Positions 1-7,325 of a DNA stretch of 11,252 nt are shown piece after piece; position 1 is the stretch's first letter, and each line of letters begins with the position of its first letter. The position numbers were made by a program, and so were the translations under genes. The notes under the pieces were generated by a model that did no database searches, was not told the origin of the DNA, and saw only the letters and a program-made list of their open reading frames with translations. Source of the stretch: Hydrogenothermaceae bacterium (GTDB taxonomy: Bacteria > Aquificota > Aquificia > Aquificales > Hydrogenothermaceae); NCBI GenBank assembly GCA_026984355.1, contig JALSSG010000152.1, positions 1 to 11,252 of the forward strand. The letters are read 5' to 3'.

Positions 1-926
1 ATTCTCCAGCCATAATTAAAGTAAAAGAAATTATAAATAAAATTGCTCCTTATGATATTAATGTTTTAATAACAGGTGAAAGTGGAACAGGAAAAAATGT
101 AGCTGCAAAGTTAATACATAAATTAAGTCCAAGGAAAGATAAACCTTTTGTATCTATAAACTGTGCCTCACTTCCTGAAGATTTACTTGAGTCTGAGTTA
201 TTTGGACATGAAAAAGGAGCTTTTACTGGGGCGGTAAGTGAAAAAAAGGGTCTTTTGGAAGTTGCAGATGGTGGAACTGTTTTTTTAGATGAGATTGGAG
301 AGATGCCTTTATCTTTGCAGGCTAAACTGCTTCATTTTTTAGAAGAAAAAAAATTTAGACGAGTTGGTGGTATAGAAGAAATAACAGTAGATGTAAGATT
401 AATATCAGCTACAAATAAAGATTTGGAAGAAGAAAAGAATAAAGGAAATTTCAGAGAAGATTTATACTACAGACTTGCTGGAATAGTTATCCATATGCCT
501 TCTTTAAGAGAAAGAAGAGAGGATATTTTACATATAACAGAACAGTTTATAAATGAATTTTCTAAAAAATATGGTAAAAAAATAGAAAAGATAGATAACT
601 CTTTTATAGATTTTGTACTTCATCATGATTTCAAAGGAAATATTAGAGAACTAAAAAACATAGTTGAGAAAGAAATTATACTATCTGAAGATGGAATACT
701 AAAATCTCACCATACATATGATGATAAATCTTTACCTATAAAAGTTTATATTCCACCTGAAGGAGTAAATTTAAAGGAGATATTAGACAAGGTTGAAAAA
801 TCCTATGTATTTGAGGCGTTAAAAATAACAAACGGAAATAAAACAAAAGCTGCAGAACTTTTAGGCTTAAATCTTAGAGAGTTTAGATATAGATTGGAAA
901 AATTTAAAGAAAAATCAAATACTTAA
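1..926 (+). CDS. Sigma-54-dependent transcriptional activator, NtrC/Fis family (5' end outside window)
   Basis: This is an ATP-driven activator of sigma-54 RNA polymerase. The frame is open from base 3 to the stop at 924-926 and gives 307 visible residues, so the gene starts upstream and any N-terminal sensory or receiver domain cannot be seen. In order (numbering from base 3) the sequence shows Walker A GESGTGKN (25-32), the sigma-54 contact loop GAFTGA (72-77), Walker B TVFLDE (92-97), the arginine-finger region FREDLYYRL (around 150-158), the sensor-2 segment GNIREL (212-217), and a Fis-type helix-turn-helix near the C-terminus (about 277-297: NGNKTKAAELLGLNLREFRYRL). The loop that is usually WPGN reads DFKGN here, and the residue after Walker A is Asn rather than the common Glu. 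An internal TTG at 255 is not the start, because the essential AAA+ motifs lie upstream of it. The 3' end overlaps convergent hemH by 12 nt. The target genes are unknown. Confidence 0.93.
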   Translation, partial: SPAIIKVKEIINKIAPYDINVLITGESGTGKNVAAKLIHKLSPRKDKPFVSINCASLPEDLLESELFGHEKGAFTGAVSEKKGLLEVADGGTVFLDEIGEMPLSLQAKLLHFLEEKKFRRVGGIEEITVDVRLISATNKDLEEEKNKGNFREDLYYRLAGIVIHMPSLRERREDILHITEQFINEFSKKYGKKIEKIDNSFIDFVLHHDFKGNIRELKNIVEKEIILSEDGILKSHHTYDDKSLPIKVYIPPEGVNLKEILDKVEKSYVFEALKITNGNKTKAAELLGLNLREFRYRLEKFKEKSNT

Positions 927-1859
927 AACCAAATCTTTTAAAGTTTCTATAAAAAGTGGTTCAGTTTGTAATGTAGGTACTCTTATATATGAATTTACAC
1001 CATGTTCTTTAGCAAGAGCTTTATACTGTTTATCTAACTCATATAATGTTTCAGAATGCTCAGAAACAAAAGTTATTGGTATAATAGCTAACTTCTTAAT
1101 ACCAGATTTTGCAAGCCTTATTATTTCCTCATCAGTCATAGGCTCTAACCATTTAACTGGTCCTACCTTACTTTGATAACTTATAGAATATGAAATATTA
1201 GGAAAGTTTTCCATTACAAGTTTTACAGTTTCTTCAACTTGAGATTTATAAGGGTCTCCTTCTTTTATAATTTTTTCTGGCAGGCTGTGAGCTGAAAATA
1301 AAAAATAGTAATCATCATCTGGAACAGATTTCTTTATAAGATTAGCCCATGCTTTAATAAAAAGTGGATGGTTATGATAGCTTTCTATCTTTACAACAGG
1401 GATATTTTTAAAAAATCCTCTCTTGTTGAATTTTTTTAATTGTCTGTAAAACTCATTAAAAGATGAACCTGTAGTTGTTTTACTATACTGAGGATATAAT
1501 GGCAGTAGAATGATTTTATCTATCTCCTCATCTTTTAGCTGGTTTAATGCCTCTTCTGTAAAAGGATGCCAGTATCTCATTGCTACTACTACTTTGTAAT
1601 TATTACCTAAGGCTTTTTGTAAAAAGTAAGCCTGTTTAAGAGTCTGCTCTTTTTGAGGAGATTTTCCACCCATATACTCATAATAATGTTTTGTTTTTTT
1701 TGCTCTTGTTTTGGATATAATCCAGGCTACAGGTTTTTGAATTAATCTTGGTATTTGTATAATGTCATGGTCAGAAAAAAGGTTGTATAAAAAAGGTTCA
1801 ACAGCATCTAAGCTATCAGGACCTCCCATATTAAGCAAAATAACCGCTGTTTTTTTCAT
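915..1859 (-). CDS. hemH: Ferrochelatase
   Basis: The enzyme inserts Fe2+ into protoporphyrin IX (or coproporphyrin III in some lineages), at or near the end of haem synthesis. At 314 residues the protein has the usual bacterial length. Visible family motifs are the N-terminal LLNMGGPDS (8-16), FSAHSLPEK (188-196) with the metal-site His191, SYQSKVGPVKWLEP (227-240), and the C-terminal PITFVSEHSETLYELD (261-276) with His268 and the catalytic Glu270. There is no cysteine anywhere in the protein, so it cannot carry the [2Fe-2S] cluster found in some ferrochelatases. The ATG start at 1857-1859 is preceded only by a weak ribosome site (GATGAG, 1866-1871). The gene is divergent from the operon containing hemC and shares a 131-bp promoter region with it, which suggests coordinated haem supply. 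Its 3' end overlaps the sigma-54 activator gene. The identification is firm. Confidence 0.96.
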   Translation of the reverse strand: MKKTAVILLNMGGPDSLDAVEPFLYNLFSDHDIIQIPRLIQKPVAWIISKTRAKKTKHYYEYMGGKSPQKEQTLKQAYFLQKALGNNYKVVVAMRYWHPFTEEALNQLKDEEIDKIILLPLYPQYSKTTTGSSFNEFYRQLKKFNKRGFFKNIPVVKIESYHNHPLFIKAWANLIKKSVPDDDYYFLFSAHSLPEKIIKEGDPYKSQVEETVKLVMENFPNISYSISYQSKVGPVKWLEPMTDEEIIRLAKSGIKKLAIIPITFVSEHSETLYELDKQYKALAKEHGVNSYIRVPTLQTEPLFIETLKDLVLSI

Positions 1860-1895
1860 AACTTTCTCATCACTTTTAGTTTAAAGTTTCAAAAT

Positions 1896-1904
1896 AATAT
1901 AGCA
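1896..1904 (-). promoter_or_regulatory. Putative hemH promoter, extended -10 element
   Basis: Read on the minus strand, this stretch is TGCTATATT: a TATATT -10 hexamer with a TG extension. It would place the transcript start near 1889, about 30 nt before the hemH ATG. A TTGAAA lies upstream at 1917-1922, but the 15-bp spacer is short, so the extended -10 probably matters most. The element mirrors the one at 1952-1960 for the opposite gene. Confidence 0.42.
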
Positions 1905-1951
1905 ATAATTACCTAATTTCAAATCCCTTAAGACTAAAAAGTATTTATATT

Positions 1952-1960
1952 TGCTATAAT
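1952..1960 (+). promoter_or_regulatory. Putative promoter of the glycosyltransferase-hemC-exporter operon, extended -10
   Basis: TGCTATAAT contains a perfect TATAAT -10 hexamer (1955-1960) with the TGn extension. No convincing -35 lies at the usual distance. The predicted start is near 1967, leaving a leader of about 24 nt before the ATG at 1991, with a weak GGTGG ribosome site at 1983-1987. No other promoter is evident before the downstream genes, whose junctions all overlap, so this element probably drives all four genes to 7325. Confidence 0.5.
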
Positions 1961-1990
1961 TTTTTTATCAAAAATTAAAACTGGTGGTAA

Positions 1991-3340
1991 ATGGAAGATA
2001 AACTAAAGTATAGATTGATTTTTCTTTTTTATTTTCTAATAACATTTCTATCAATGCTTCCTAATTTAAATTCTTACAATTTAAGAGGTGAAGAGGCAAA
2101 AAGGCTAATTCCTGCCTTTGAAATGTATAAAAACGGTGATTTTATAAACTTAACCTATCTTGGAGATATTTACTTAAACAAACCTCCTCTATTTTATTGG
2201 TTAACTATCCTTTCATCTAAGATTTTTGGGTGGGATGCAATCACAATAAGAGTATTATCTATTTTTTCTGTTTTTATGGTGGCTATCTTAATTTATCTTT
2301 TTACAAAGTATCTTTTTAAAGATGAAAAAGCAGCTGTATTCGGAGCAATTTCATATTTATCTTTTTTCGATATTCTTTTCTGGTACGGCTGGATTGGTGA
2401 AATAGATGCAACGTTTACGTTGTTTATATTTTTGATGTTTATATTTCAGTTTATAGGATTTAGAGAAAACAAACCTGTACTTATAATTTTATCTGGTATA
2501 TTTGCTGGGCTTTCCTTTTTGCTAAAAGGACTTCCTTCTTATCTGTTTTTTGGAATTAATTTCTTTGTTATGGCGGTTTACTACAGAAAGATTTTAGTTC
2601 TTTTTAGGCCTTTATATCTTCTTTCATATGCTATTGCATTAATCATACCTGCTTTATGGATTTTGATGACTGTAAAACCTGCTTTATTAGTTAAAACTCT
2701 ACTACACGAAGGAACTCAAAGAGTAAAAAAAGACTCTTACGCTCTTATAAAACATCTATTTTCCTATCCGTTAACAAATATAAAACAGACTCTTCCTGCT
2801 AGTGCAATTTTTTTATACATGGCTGTAAGAAAAAAAATTCCATTAAATGAAAAAGTAAAACTACTTCTTTTAATTATCTTTATAAACTATATACCTTATC
2901 TGATTTCTGTTGGTAGCCATGGAAGATACATTTTACCTTTATTTCCTATATTTTCTGTAGTTTTTGGATATGCTTTATCAAAAAACTCTGAAAAATTACA
3001 GAGAATGTTTTTAATTACAGCCATGTTATTTATTATACTTAGACTTATAGCCGGTTCCTTTTTAGTACCATACATTTTAAAAAAAGATGGAAATATAAAG
3101 GAAATAGCATTTGAGATATCAAAATTAATAGATGATAAAAATATAACCTGTAATTGTGAAGGTTCCCATAAATCAGTATGTTTCTTTGTGGAAGTATATG
3201 AAAATAAGATACTGAAACTACCAAAAATAGAAAAAAATTGGGATTATCTTATTGACTGCAAAAATTTAGATGGTGGTAAACTTATAAAACAGTTCAAATA
3301 TAGAAAAGAAACTATAAAGCTATATAAAAGGGAGAACTGA
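1991..3340 (+). CDS. PMT/ArnT-like integral-membrane glycosyltransferase (family GT39/GT83 type), paralogue 1
   Basis: This is a 449-residue polytopic membrane protein, probably transferring a sugar from a polyprenyl-phosphate donor to lipid A, another surface lipid or a protein on the periplasmic side. The acceptor cannot be told. It has about 11-12 hydrophobic segments, starting at 8-25. Family marks are the first loop after helix 1, LRGEEAKRL (31-39) with NKPPLFYW (63-70), the second acidic loop GEIDATFT (136-143, Asp139), and Lys179 in FLLKG. In PMT/ArnT enzymes the first loop usually carries Asp-Glu with a catalytic Asp; here that position is Glu34 (GEE). A soluble tail from about 362 contains Cys387, Cys389, Cys397 and Cys423. 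The protein is a full-length paralogue of the product of 4244-5620; the two align without gaps over the first 230 or so residues. The stop overlaps the hemC ATG by 1 nt (TGATG), so translation is probably coupled. Confidence 0.82.
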   Translation: MEDKLKYRLIFLFYFLITFLSMLPNLNSYNLRGEEAKRLIPAFEMYKNGDFINLTYLGDIYLNKPPLFYWLTILSSKIFGWDAITIRVLSIFSVFMVAILIYLFTKYLFKDEKAAVFGAISYLSFFDILFWYGWIGEIDATFTLFIFLMFIFQFIGFRENKPVLIILSGIFAGLSFLLKGLPSYLFFGINFFVMAVYYRKILVLFRPLYLLSYAIALIIPALWILMTVKPALLVKTLLHEGTQRVKKDSYALIKHLFSYPLTNIKQTLPASAIFLYMAVRKKIPLNEKVKLLLLIIFINYIPYLISVGSHGRYILPLFPIFSVVFGYALSKNSEKLQRMFLITAMLFIILRLIAGSFLVPYILKKDGNIKEIAFEISKLIDDKNITCNCEGSHKSVCFFVEVYENKILKLPKIEKNWDYLIDCKNLDGGKLIKQFKYRKETIKLYKREN

Positions 3341-4257
3341 TGAAGATAAGAATAGGAACAAGGAAAAGTAAGCTTGCTCTATGGCAGGCTAACTATGTAG
3401 CAAATAAATTAAGAGAAAATGGGTATGAAGTTGAGCTTATCAAAATAACTACAAAAGGTGATAAAATACTTGACGTCCCTCTTGCAAAGATTGGGGGGAA
3501 GGGTCTTTTTGTAAAGGAAATTGAAGAAGCTCTTTTGAGAAATGAGATTGATATAGCTGTTCATTCTTTAAAAGATGTTCCTACTTATTTTCCAGAAGGT
3601 TTAGGAATAATTGCTGTGTCAGATAGAGAAGACCCAAGAGATGCTTTTATTTCTAATAAATACAAAGACGTTTACATGATGGATGAGGGAACTGTAATAG
3701 GTACAAGTAGTTTAAGAAGAAAAGCTCAATTACGTCTTATAAATCCTAAAGTTGAAACTAAAGATTTAAGAGGAAATGTTGATACTCGCCTCAGGAAATT
3801 AGAAGAAAATCAATATGATGCAATAGTTCTTGCTTATGCAGGGCTAAAAAGGTTAGGACTGGACTATAAAGCTGTAAAAATATTTTCACCAGAGGAAATG
3901 ATACCTGCTGTATGTCAGGGTTTTTTAGGAATAGAAGGTAGATTAGATGATAAAAATGTTATAGAAGCAGTAAAAGTTATAAACAATGAAGAAAGCCAGA
4001 TAAGAGCTACAGCAGAAAGAAGTTTTCTTGCAACGTTAGAAGGTGGTTGTCAGGTTCCTATAGCCGCATACAGTCAGATAAAAGAAGGTAAATTAGAGCT
4101 TATAGGTTTTGTATCAGACCTTGAAGGAAGTAAAGTATTTAAAGATAAAATTAGTGGGAACTTAGAAGATGCCGAAATATTAGGAAAGTCTTTAGCAGAA
4201 AAACTTCTTAAACAGGGTGCTAAAAAAGTACTAGAAGAGATATATGGGGAAAATTAG
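3340..4257 (+). CDS. hemC: Hydroxymethylbilane synthase (porphobilinogen deaminase)
   Basis: The enzyme polymerises four porphobilinogen molecules into hydroxymethylbilane in the cytosol, an early common step to haem and other tetrapyrroles. At 305 residues it has family length. It shows the N-terminal IRIGTRKSKLALWQA (3-17), HSLKDVP (75-81) with the catalytic Asp79, GTSSLRRKAQL (121-131), DLRGNVDTRL (142-151), and the dipyrromethane-anchoring Cys237 in LEGGCQVP (233-240). One oddity is the segment PAVCQGFLGIE (189-199), where most family members have PAVGQGALGIE; Gly-to-Cys192 and Ala-to-Phe195 are unusual here. The ATG at 3340 has a GGAG ribosome site at 3331-3334. The gene lies between two paralogous glycosyltransferase genes. 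It overlaps the first by 1 nt and the second by 14 nt, so it must be co-transcribed with surface-glycan-type genes while hemH is transcribed divergently. Confidence 0.96.
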   Translation: MKIRIGTRKSKLALWQANYVANKLRENGYEVELIKITTKGDKILDVPLAKIGGKGLFVKEIEEALLRNEIDIAVHSLKDVPTYFPEGLGIIAVSDREDPRDAFISNKYKDVYMMDEGTVIGTSSLRRKAQLRLINPKVETKDLRGNVDTRLRKLEENQYDAIVLAYAGLKRLGLDYKAVKIFSPEEMIPAVCQGFLGIEGRLDDKNVIEAVKVINNEESQIRATAERSFLATLEGGCQVPIAAYSQIKEGKLELIGFVSDLEGSKVFKDKISGNLEDAEILGKSLAEKLLKQGAKKVLEEIYGEN

Positions 4258-5620
4258 TAAAAAAGAACTTTTTACTTTTAGTTTAATCATACTGGCTTTT
4301 ATATCAATGCTTCCAAACCTTTATGTTTTAGAACCAAGAGGTGATGAACCTTTAAGACTTACTCTTGCTTATGAAATGTTTTTAAGAGGTGATTTTATTC
4401 AACCAACACGGCTTGGGTCTCTTTATTTTAACAAACCACCTATGTTTATGTGGCTTGTTAATTTTTTTGCTAATTTTACTGGCTGGAATGTACTGGCAGT
4501 TAGAGTGGTATCGGTGATTTTTACACTTCTTACATCTTTTGCTGTTATTTTATTTACTTACAGAGTGTTAAAAAATCGTTTTACAGCACTGGTAGCAGGA
4601 CTAACATTTATAACCTTTGGGGATATTCTTTTTTATTATGGATTTCTTGGAGAAATAGACGCTACTTTCACATTTTTTGTTGCCGTTATGATATTCTCTC
4701 AATATCTGGGATTTTCAAGAGATAATTCAAAGTTTATTTTGCTGTCTGGATTTTTAGCTTCAATAGCTTTTTTGCTTAAAGGTTTTAGTGCCTATGGTTT
4801 TTTTGGTCTTACCTTTTTAGCCTTAGCCATTTATTTTAGAGATTATTTAAAATTAATATCAAAACCTTTTATATTATCCTATCTAATAGCTGTAGGTATA
4901 CCAGCTTTATGGCTTTTACAAACAGAAGACCCATTAAATTACCTTAAGATGATGCTTTTTGAAGTTTCTACACGAGCTGAAGGCTCTAAAGATTTTTATA
5001 AGTTTTTAGCACATCTTGTATCTTTCCCTGTACAGAATTTTAAACAGACTTTACTACATAGTATTCTCTTAACAATAGTCCTTATAAAATATAGAGTAAA
5101 AATATTTAAGCATCCTATAAAAGCTTTTTTACTGATTATTCTACTGAACTATTTACCATATCTGTTGTTTGCTGGTGGTAAAGGAATGTATACTGTAGAT
5201 GCAAGATACGTAATACCTTTATTTCCTCTGACAGCCGTAGTTTTTGCATATATATTTGTAAGGCCACAAAAAGAATGGATTATAAAAACTTTTTTTGTTT
5301 TTAGTATTACAGCCATAATTCTTAGATTTGTTTATGGTTTTATTGTCATCCCTGAAAAAGCCAGAAAATCTGGTTCTATAGAAAAAATATCAGCGGATAT
5401 TGTCAATATCATAGAAAAAGATAAAAAAGTTGCCTGTTCATGTAGAAAATATAAGGCTATATGTTTTTTTGTAGAAAGAGATTTAAATAAAATAGTAGGA
5501 TATCCATTTATCTATCCTGATTGGAAATATCTCATAACCTGTAATGATTATAAAGATGGTAAACTTATTAAATCTTATAAATACAAAGGTGGGATTATAG
5601 AAGTTTATGAAAGAGAATAA
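4244..5620 (+). CDS. PMT/ArnT-like integral-membrane glycosyltransferase (family GT39/GT83 type), paralogue 2
   Basis: This 458-residue polytopic membrane protein resembles the product of 1991-3340 end to end. By eye it is nearly half identical over residues 20-90 and more divergent later. It has the canonical first-loop Asp-Glu (EPRGDEPLR, 30-38; Asp34, Glu35), NKPPMFMW (63-70), GEIDATFT (136-143; Asp139) and FLLKG (Lys179). The predicted role is transfer of a sugar from a polyprenyl-phosphate donor at the periplasmic face; the acceptor is unknown. The tail carries Cys398, Cys400, Cys407 and Cys433, matching the four cysteines of paralogue 1. The start at 4244 lies inside the end of hemC (14-nt overlap), and the end overlaps the exporter gene by 14 nt. 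That fits a duplicated pair separated by hemC within one operon. Confidence 0.83.
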   Translation: MGKISKKELFTFSLIILAFISMLPNLYVLEPRGDEPLRLTLAYEMFLRGDFIQPTRLGSLYFNKPPMFMWLVNFFANFTGWNVLAVRVVSVIFTLLTSFAVILFTYRVLKNRFTALVAGLTFITFGDILFYYGFLGEIDATFTFFVAVMIFSQYLGFSRDNSKFILLSGFLASIAFLLKGFSAYGFFGLTFLALAIYFRDYLKLISKPFILSYLIAVGIPALWLLQTEDPLNYLKMMLFEVSTRAEGSKDFYKFLAHLVSFPVQNFKQTLLHSILLTIVLIKYRVKIFKHPIKAFLLIILLNYLPYLLFAGGKGMYTVDARYVIPLFPLTAVVFAYIFVRPQKEWIIKTFFVFSITAIILRFVYGFIVIPEKARKSGSIEKISADIVNIIEKDKKVACSCRKYKAICFFVERDLNKIVGYPFIYPDWKYLITCNDYKDGKLIKSYKYKGGIIEVYERE

Positions 5621-7325
5621 TCTAACTTTCTTGTGGAAACTTTTTAAGCCATATACTCACTTTATGCTTCTTGCTATACTAGGAGGAATTATAGAATCCT
5701 TAGCTATGGCTGGTATAGTCTTTATAATAAAAAACATTATAGATGATGTTTTTATAGCAAAAGACTTAACTTCCCTAAAATTAGTTGTAGTAGCTATCAT
5801 AGGTATAGCTTTTTTTAAACAGCTTGGTTTTTTTATGAGGGATTTTTTATATCCTCTTGCTATATTTAAAGTTATAAAGAAGATTAGAGCAGACATATAC
5901 AATAGACTACTAAATGCAGAACCTTCGTTTTTCATAACTAATAATCTTGGAGACATTTTAAGTAGGATAACAAATGATTTAGAAGCATTTACAAAAACAG
6001 TAAGACTTTTAAGTGTTAACCTTATCACTCAAATATTTACAGTAATTGCAATGATAATAGTTCTTATATATAGAGACTGGCAACTATTTCTAATATTTTT
6101 ATTATCAGTTCCTTTTTTAGCTGTATCTTTAAATTATTTTGGGAATAAAAGGAAAAAATATTCTCAACGATTAAGAGAAAGTTTTGCTGAATTTACGCAG
6201 ATTGTAAACCAAATACTTTCAGGAATAGAAGTAGTAAAGCTTTTTGATAAAAAGATTTTTATAAGGCTTTTTGAAAAGATAAATAATAAACTGTACCACA
6301 GACAAAAAAAGGATAGTTTCTATGAAACTATATATCTTGCTGTAGTTGAATTTATAGCATACTTAGCAACGGCAGCTATAATTTTTTATGGTGGTTATAG
6401 AATTATAAATGGAAATCTAACTACTGGAGAGTTTTTTTCATTTTTAGGTGGTGTAGTTATTCTAATAAACTCTCTACAGGTTCTTCAAAGAGGTGCAGTA
6501 CAGATAAAAGCTTTAAATCCAATAGTAGATAGGATAAAGTATCTTTTAAATATACCTCTAGAAGAAGATAAAGGTATTGAATTTACAGGTTTAAAAGAAG
6601 CTGTGATTTATAAAGATGTCTATCTAAAGATAAAAGACCAAAACATTTTAAATGGTATAAATTTAAAAATAAACGCAAAAGAAAAGCTTGGAATAGTAGG
6701 ATTAACTGGCTCTGGTAAATCAACAATGGTTAAAATTCTACCTGCTTTAGTAAAGAATTACGATGGTGAAGTTTATTTAGATAACAATGAACTTAAGGAT
6801 TATAAAATCTCTTCCTTGAGGAAAAAAATCGGAATGGTATCTCAGGATGTATTTATATTTAATGATACAGTAAGAAATAATCTTCTTATTGCAAAACCTG
6901 ACGCTACAGATGAAGAATTAATACAGGCTTTAAAAAAGGCTAAAGCTGATTTTGTTTTTAAACTTGAGAAAGGTCTTGATACTGTTCTTGGTGAAAAAGG
7001 TTCAAGACTTTCAGGAGGAGAAAGACAGAGGTTATCTATCGCAAGAATTTTCTTAAAAAAACCAGATATCCTTATAATAGATGAAGGAACATCAGCTCTT
7101 GACGTTAAAACAGAAGAAGAGGTTATAAAAAACATATTTACCGAATTTGAAAACCATACAGTGCTTATGATAACTCATAGATTAAAAATCTTAGAAAAAA
7201 CTCAAAGAATCATAGTTATAGATAAAGGGAAAATTGTAGAAGAAGGAACAAAAGACCAGCTCATATCAAAGAAAGGCATATTCTATAGGTTTATTACAAT
7301 CTCAGGAGAAAAAATTACTGAATAA
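5607..7325 (+). CDS. MsbA-like ABC exporter (fused membrane and ATPase half-transporter)
   Basis: At 572 residues this is close to the 582 of E. coli MsbA. As a homodimer it would use ATP to flip or export a lipid, possibly lipid A core or a lipid-linked glycan, across the inner membrane. The N-terminal membrane domain (about 15-310) has six hydrophobic segments and the coupling motif SRITNDLEAF (119-128). The ATPase domain shows Walker A GLTGSGKST (365-373), Q-loop Gln413, signature LSGGERQR (468-475), Walker B ILIIDE (488-493) followed by GTSALD where most relatives have ATSALD, and switch His524. All catalytic residues are present. The start lies inside the preceding glycosyltransferase gene (14-nt overlap), so translation is probably coupled. 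This makes a surface-lipid substrate more likely than a drug or peptide, but that is inference. The end overlaps convergent queH by 11 nt. Confidence 0.88.
   Translation: MKENNLTFLWKLFKPYTHFMLLAILGGIIESLAMAGIVFIIKNIIDDVFIAKDLTSLKLVVVAIIGIAFFKQLGFFMRDFLYPLAIFKVIKKIRADIYNRLLNAEPSFFITNNLGDILSRITNDLEAFTKTVRLLSVNLITQIFTVIAMIIVLIYRDWQLFLIFLLSVPFLAVSLNYFGNKRKKYSQRLRESFAEFTQIVNQILSGIEVVKLFDKKIFIRLFEKINNKLYHRQKKDSFYETIYLAVVEFIAYLATAAIIFYGGYRIINGNLTTGEFFSFLGGVVILINSLQVLQRGAVQIKALNPIVDRIKYLLNIPLEEDKGIEFTGLKEAVIYKDVYLKIKDQNILNGINLKINAKEKLGIVGLTGSGKSTMVKILPALVKNYDGEVYLDNNELKDYKISSLRKKIGMVSQDVFIFNDTVRNNLLIAKPDATDEELIQALKKAKADFVFKLEKGLDTVLGEKGSRLSGGERQRLSIARIFLKKPDILIIDEGTSALDVKTEEEVIKNIFTEFENHTVLMITHRLKILEKTQRIIVIDKGKIVEEGTKDQLISKKGIFYRFITISGEKITE

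Noticed and set aside
255..926. Translation start of the first gene at the TTG at 255
   Set aside because: The same frame is open back to base 3 and encodes Walker A and GAFTGA upstream, so this is only the visible part of a longer gene.
1860..1990. Sigma-54 (-24/-12) promoter that the neighbouring activator could use
   Set aside because: I found no GG-N10-GC arrangement with the surrounding consensus in the gaps; the -10 elements there are of sigma-70 type.
5657..6028. Antisense open frame of 123 codons on the minus strand
   Set aside because: It lies wholly inside the exporter gene, has a low-complexity Ser/Lys/Ile product, no family motifs and no ribosome site; it is a coding shadow.
6842..7135. 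Antisense open frame of 97 codons on the minus strand
   Set aside because: It is opposite the strongly conserved ATPase motifs of the exporter, which fully explain the sequence.
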